Positions 59,457-64,000 of a stretch of DNA of 64,000 bases are shown here, one piece after another. Origin of the DNA: Pieris napi. Its lineage: Eukaryota; Arthropoda; Insecta; Lepidoptera; Pieridae. Positions within the stretch are counted from its first letter, which is position 1. The number at the start of each line of letters is the position of its first letter. Made by a program: the position numbers and the translations under genes. The notes beneath the pieces were generated by a model. It saw only the letters and a list, made by a program, of their open reading frames with translations. It did not search any database and was not told where the DNA came from. The stretch spans positions 6,944,001 to 7,008,000 of the forward strand of contig NC_062239.1 of NCBI RefSeq assembly GCF_905475465.1, given 5' to 3'.

Positions 59457-59769
59457 CGTATAAGAGACGTTTGCTTCGGCAGTCCGGTAATAAATTGTAA
59501 AGACTTAAAAAATCGGAGCCGATAATCAGTGTGTCAACATCCGCAATAACGAAATTCCAGTGGAAATCCCTGCGCAAACCTAGGTTAAGATGCAAAGATA
59601 TGTTGCCATAGGTTTTAATAGAACTCCCATTCGCAGCGCTTAGATCAAAATCTGCAGAAGCACGACGGTTTTTTGAAAGACGCTTAGGAAAACAACAGAG
59701 ATCCGAGCCAGTATCCACTAGATACTGGAGTTTCTGTGAAGTATGTATATACTGATTACTAGCATACAA
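59437..59769 (-). pseudogene. retropepsin-like aspartic protease fragment
   Basis: The frame includes QYLVDTGSDLCCFPKRLS, with the aspartic protease active-site triad DTG, and later IIGSDFLSLYNLLPD, the second family landmark. The 3' side is cut by the MITE ending at 59456, so the last residues are MITE-derived. Confidence 0.8.
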
Positions 59770-59933
59770 GAAGTTGCCTTAGCAACAATCTCGTTTTAAG
59801 AATAAATAGTTTGATTAAAAATGTCTTATAAAAAAAAAGCTTTGTATTTCTTTAATATTAACAAACACCATAAATCCTTATCTATCTTTCATATGGTCTA
59901 ATTAAAACTTTACAGTTTCGAATTTTTATTTGT

Positions 59934-60216
59934 TAGGGTGCGTACAGACTATGTAACATATTATATAACTTGTGTTTTATAACACGTCCACATTATGTAA
60001 CCTTGTTATTCAACATTATAACATAAAACAATACAGTACACATTAGAATAACAATGTTAAATAACAAAAGAAAAACAAAAAAAACGTAGATGCTGGGTTC
60101 GTCCTAGCATACCTATCAATAACGTGTTTTATTATAACACTCAGTGTCCACATTATCTGAAACATGTTGTATAGTAATGTTGTATAACATGTTATGTTAT
60201 ATAGTCTGTACGCACC
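59934..60216. mobile_element. Harbinger-type MITE with TTA duplication
   Basis: The ends are GGGTGCGTACAGACTAT and its inverse with one mismatch, ATAGTCTGTACGCACC. An exact TTA duplication flanks them (59931-59933 and 60217-60219). The interior is rich in TATAACA repeats and non-coding. It lies between the gag and protease fragments of the gypsy remnant. Confidence 0.85.
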
Positions 60217-60256
60217 TTAACACGGCGGCTTTGATGAGAACAATCAGTCGCCGCGT

Positions 60257-60664
60257 CTACTGACTGTGTTTCCTGTTTTCCGACGGCGAGGTGTCGGGTT
60301 GCCAGTTGCAGGGTTTGGTACATTTGGTTGCCCTGCTATTGAACCTTCTATGGTACCAACACATATCTCGATTTCTAGGTGAGGCACCGCGAGTACGCTG
60401 TCTAGATATTGGTTTTCTGCGGAAGCGACCGCGAGGTAGCGAGCAGGTTAAAGATGCAGCTTCCTTGTTTAAATCTTCCATTATCTTTACTAAATAATCC
60501 ATTTCCGATGGTGCAGGCGCTGGCATCGCACAGGAGTACACCTGGTGGCTGGGACCTGATATCTCTGATGTAGATCCAATATCAGTCAGTTTCTGCTAAA
60601 GAGCTGCATTCTCCAGTGTCAGCTGTTGTGATCGCTGTTCTAATTTCCTATCAGCCATTATACC
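60257..60664 (-). pseudogene. gypsy gag C-terminus with zinc-knuckle-like motif
   Basis: A start at about 60660 gives MADRKLEQRSQQLTLENAAL and then an in-frame stop. The frame resumes with APAPSEMDYLVKIMEDLN and a basic stretch, and ends with CWYHRRFNSRATKCTKPC, a Cys/His motif usual at the end of insect gypsy-type Gag. The early stop disables it. Confidence 0.75.
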
Positions 60665-60939
60665 ACACGACCAAGCAAGATGAAATAATAAATAAAATAA
60701 AAAAAGAAGTAAGTCAAAAAATTTGGTAGCTGTGAGAGGTACCAGTGGCAGATCACACGGTTAGTATACAGGTAAGCTAAACTATAAACATATAAGTTGT
60801 CATATCATATAAATATAACAAATAACAATATATGCACAATAAAATAGTTGAAGCTTTTTGTAAATGCGACAAATGACTCGTGAAAGGAAAAACCATCCAG
60901 ACGATCGCGTACTGGAGCGACACGATTGGGGGCCGCACC

Positions 60940-61140
60940 TCGTACTGGTGCTAGTGTTGCCCAAAATCGGTCTTGGTCTTGCAGTCTTGGTCTTGTTCTT
61001 GCGTTTTTGCAAGACCAAGACCAATACCAAGACCGCCTTATTATAGCAAGACCAATACCAAGACTGAACCCTGCAAGACTTGAGCAAGACAATACTTAAG
61101 CCTGCAAGACTCTTGCGTCTTGCAGTTAAGACAAACTGAG
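60940..61140. repeat. CAAGAC/GTCTTG cryptic repeat with inverted blocks
   Basis: About 200 bases are built from variants of GGTCTTG on the left and of CAAGACC on the right. The two halves can fold on each other. The pattern is of slippage-type expansion around an inversion point near 61010. Open frames that cross it are artefacts of the repeat. Confidence 0.7.
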
Positions 61141-62337
61141 ATTTGGGCGTTATTAAGTAGGTATTTGGTTTCAATCCCGATTTTGAGAAACGTTCCCCAG
61201 TATCAAAACCGTAGGTATCACATATCCTAACACTAAACTAAGGGCTGCAGTTGGCAACGTGCCGCTCGTCTGAAAGCACCCTGAAACGTATTGTATTGAT
61301 TAGGTAGGTAAGTACTTATTATATTTCAACAATTTATTAAGTAGGTAGCGTGTTAATACTCACAAATCTGTTCCCTAATAACTTTCTAGCAAAGTTCATA
61401 TCTTGTAGGTATCTACCTATAATAATATGTTATGCTTGTTTATGTCCAGATGTGCAGATCTAACGTTAGTACCTACTCGTAGGTCGGTATGTGCTTAAAA
61501 TTATAGTTAACAAAATTATATAAACATCATGTAGGTGTGAAACTTATGTTTCAAAGTTTATATTATTCTTCTATTTAGCAAAATTTAAAACTAACAGCGA
61601 GTCGAGTTACGAGTAGGTCTAGTAACAGTTTCTACGGCAGCCAATACTATGGTACAGACGCCAGCACATCAAGCTACTACAATCTATCAAATTTCTTCAA
61701 CAGATTTTCAAGTTTATCGCTAAAGAATTAAGGTTCAAAGTTGATTGGGGAAATGTGACGTTCTGCGAATAAACTGTTGGTCGGTCGGTGTATTAAATAC
61801 CTACTTATTTGATAATTTACCGACAAAGACGCGGTTTGCAACAAGTGTAACACAGCATTTGACACTGAGCGCCGCATTCGCCGACAAAGAGTACGGACAG
61901 AGGCACACAAATTTTTACCTATTTCTGTAGGGTTGGTATAGGAGTATAAAATTAAATGACCTTGAAGATGTCCCAGCAGTAGGTAGGTATAAATTGAATG
62001 CTCTGAGTTTTTTTTATTTAAATACATTCTCACACTGGCTTGAATTCGAACACTACAGCGTTAAAAGCTGTCGGGCGAGATGATAATTAATAACTAAGTA
62101 GGTATTGCATCTATTGAATTGCGAATATTTTGATTTCGAAATAATCATTGTTAATATCGGTAAATGATAGATAGTGAGTGATACCTAGGTACTAAAATGT
62201 GAGCAGCAAGATTGAAAAGTGTATATGCCATGTCAGTGCTTTCAATAAGTTTATTTTAAAAAAGCTCTCTAGTAAGATTTAGAGTTTACCATTCAATTAC
62301 ACACAAAAATTATGAAAAAGATATTTAGACTGAGTAC
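61141..62337. other. intergenic, GTAGGTA-rich, no gene seen
   Basis: The stretch is strewn with short GTAGGTA/TACCTAC motifs, as is common in several moth genomes. No coding exon, RNA gene or element end can be supported. Confidence 0.45.
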
Positions 62338-62340
62338 TTA

Positions 62341-63049
62341 GGGTCGATTCGACCAAACAAGAGTAAATCTTAATCTTAGAATAAATCGTCAGTTAATCGA
62401 GAGTAAATAAATTTTACGTTTTACCAACTACAAATTCTAAGAATAGTGGGCTTATTCGGGAATTGTAACTATACCGCCGTTTCGCACGGAATAACAGCTA
62501 TTCCTAGAATAATTTAATGGCGTCAGTCAGTCCAATCAGCTGATTTCTATCATTTCACAAATATGTGTTCTGTGTTTTAATTTCAAGTCAACGCAACGCA
62601 CTAAATTAATAGTCTGGCATTGTATAATGAAACGTTTAAACAATTTATTATTTATTTTTAGATTTTTTATTTTCTATAATATTAGAATGAAATTCAACTG
62701 GGCTCAACAGAAGTTCCTTTTTAGACGAAAGCCTCAAACAAACAAAAAATAAAAACTTTTTGTTGTCGTTTGACACCTGTTAAAAGCTACTTTTTCACAC
62801 TATAATACGGCAAAATCGAGTTGACATGATGTATGCTCTTACACTGTCCCGTTGTAGAACAACATTTATTTGCCGAGTTTTATTTTCGTTCACCATTTTC
62901 TTGCTATTCGCGTATTGTTATTCCTAGCGCAATTATACTATCGATTACGTGGACAAACGACTATGGATTTACTCGAGATTAAAATCATGGAATAGATTAT
63001 TCTTGGTATAGTTACTCGTGTATAAATTGAAGTTTGGTCGAATCGACCC
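62341..63049. mobile_element. Harbinger-type MITE with TTA duplication
   Basis: The inverted ends are GGGTCGATTCGACCAAAC, exact over 18 bases, with TTA on both sides (62338-62340 and 63050-63052). The inner part carries no coding frame. At 709 bases it is long for a MITE and may derive from a larger element. Confidence 0.85.
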
Positions 63050-63402
63050 TTAGGAAATTAGTAGGAAAAATATTCTATCGTGGATACCTAGTTATTGAAA
63101 AGTGGATAAACGTTGTGTTTACTTAATTTTATTTTTCTGTGCTAATGCCAACATTGACAACCCCACCAAAATAGGTAAAAATTTAGTCCGCTTCTAGACT
63201 TTGTGTTGCCGCCGTCGCTTTCATGTCAAAGGTCGCCGCCACTGCCCATGTTCTAATGAATAAAATAAGTTTCCGGGTGCTCAGAACGGACGCAAATAGA
63301 TTATGTTGTCCTCGCAAGGAAGAATGTAGTCGTAAGGATAGGTAGATTTTATAAAAATTGTTGTAAGTAATAAAAATATACCTAGTTTATATTATTACTA
63401 GC

Positions 63403-63820
63403 TGGCCTGGCGAACATCGTACCGCCTAACAGTCGATTCTTTATATTTATACTTATTCTGCTATTCAGGACACCGGTCTAGCTAGTAAGATAAAAAAAGA
63501 AAATTGATAAGACAACAAATACATTATGTCAAAAAATAAAAATTTACCTTCCCGGAACCCCTCCACTAACACTTGAACTTTATGCTATGGTATTAAAGTT
63601 CAAATTCACTTTTAAGTATTATTACGAATATTTTGTATGGGAATATAGAAAAGTGTTGTTTTTAGACTGATTCACTCAATTTTATTTTAATTTTTCTCCG
63701 TAAGAACCATCTTCGTACTTCAAGGTATATTATTAAAAAAAATCAGACAAATCGGTCAAACCGTTTTCATGTTATGTCGTGACAACGGAAAATGGGTTTC
63801 ATTTTTATATATATAGATTA
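63403..63820 (+). mobile_element. interspersed repeat, copy 4 of the ACTAGC-start family
   Basis: It begins ACTAGCTGGCCTGGCGAACA and ends with AAACCGTTTTCATGTTATGT, GACAACGGAAAATGGG and a (TA)n GATTA tail. The start and tail type agree with the other copies in this window. Confidence 0.6.
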
Positions 63821-64000
63821 CCTATTATACCTTTTTAAAGGACATTGCACTGCAAAATTGGAAGTGGGTGATTTTAACAAACTTGAAACGTGCATTACGC
63901 ATTTTGTTTTAAAATCATCGAGAATTGCAGTGTCGGTTTATCAACTTCTATCGTACCTATAAAAATAATCGTCGTGTAGGTACGACGATTATTTTTCTAA
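63821..64000. other. right edge, with a 15-bp perfect hairpin
   Basis: No gene is seen. At 63961-63996 the arms AAAAATAATCGTCGT and ACGACGATTATTTTT are perfect inverses around a 6-base loop. The structure may be one end of an element that continues past the window. Confidence 0.5.

Larger units (their letters stand above)
58785..60665 (-). mobile_element. Ty3/gypsy-type retrotransposon remnant (gag-protease-RT start)
   Basis: On the minus strand the order is gag C-terminus (60665-60257), protease (59769-59437) and the first part of the reverse transcriptase (about 59020-58785). No LTRs are visible and most of pol is missing. Two MITEs (59119-59456 and 59934-60216) have inserted into it. The element is dead. 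Confidence 0.8.

Noticed and set aside
60800..61174. overlapping open frames of 60-124 residues on both strands
   Set aside because: They cross the CAAGACC cryptic repeat and owe their openness to it.
1..64000. CRISPR arrays, operons, riboswitches or prophage-like structure
   Set aside because: The window is spliced insect nuclear DNA; no regularly spaced direct repeats or prokaryotic gene arrangement were seen.

Overview
The window is AT-rich nuclear DNA from an insect, almost certainly a moth or butterfly. The support is short exons with GT-AG introns, dense MITEs and foldback elements, Lepidoptera-style SINE and LINE tails (for example copies beginning ACTAGCTGACCCGGC), and runs of GTAGGTA-type sequence at the right end. 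No bacterial, organellar, CRISPR or tRNA gene structure was seen.

I rebuilt eight spliced genes by joining exons whose phases agree at every junction, plus one intronless gene. From left to right they are: the 3' part of an OTUD7/Cezanne-like deubiquitinase (+, 372-5608); a KHDC4-like KH-domain RNA-binding protein (+, 12315-19618); a divergent paralogue of V-ATPase subunit D (+, 20076-23488); an unrecognised 144-residue protein (-, 25097-25983) head to head with complex I subunit NDUFA13/GRIM-19 (+, 26242-27040); a HACD3/B-ind1-type 3-hydroxyacyl-CoA dehydratase (-, 30252-35482); phosphatidylinositol-5-phosphate 4-kinase (+, 37028-52692); proteasome subunit beta-3 (-, 55394-56669); and an intronless beta-ureidopropionase (-, 57303-58394). 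They are unrelated housekeeping or regulatory functions and not a pathway cluster. The only clear arrangement that suggests co-regulation is the short divergent promoter at 25984-26241.

Mobile DNA fills most of the rest. There is a 5'-truncated Jockey-like LINE inside a TIR-bounded unit (9320-12124), a Harbinger element with TAA target duplication (24267-25010), a degenerate hAT element with an exact 8-bp duplication (27561-29520), two mariner relics, a Harbinger/MADF deletion derivative (48721-49664), a gypsy-type gag-pol remnant (58785-60665) carrying two later MITE insertions, and several non-autonomous elements with clean TTA, TAA or TA duplications. The most striking is a 1.3-kb foldback with about 0.41-kb inverted arms (46179-47501) that landed inside an older MITE; two more copies of that MITE lie elsewhere in the window.

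The observations most worth a second look are: a 65-codon in-frame open stretch, broken only by TGA and then TAG, directly after the KHDC4-like stop codon; the nested foldback and its repeated internal motif; a strand-biased cluster of GCGTAA hexamers in a KHDC4 intron; a duplicated decoy splice acceptor in the PIP4K gene; and the conserved-looking unknown gene sharing a promoter with NDUFA13.
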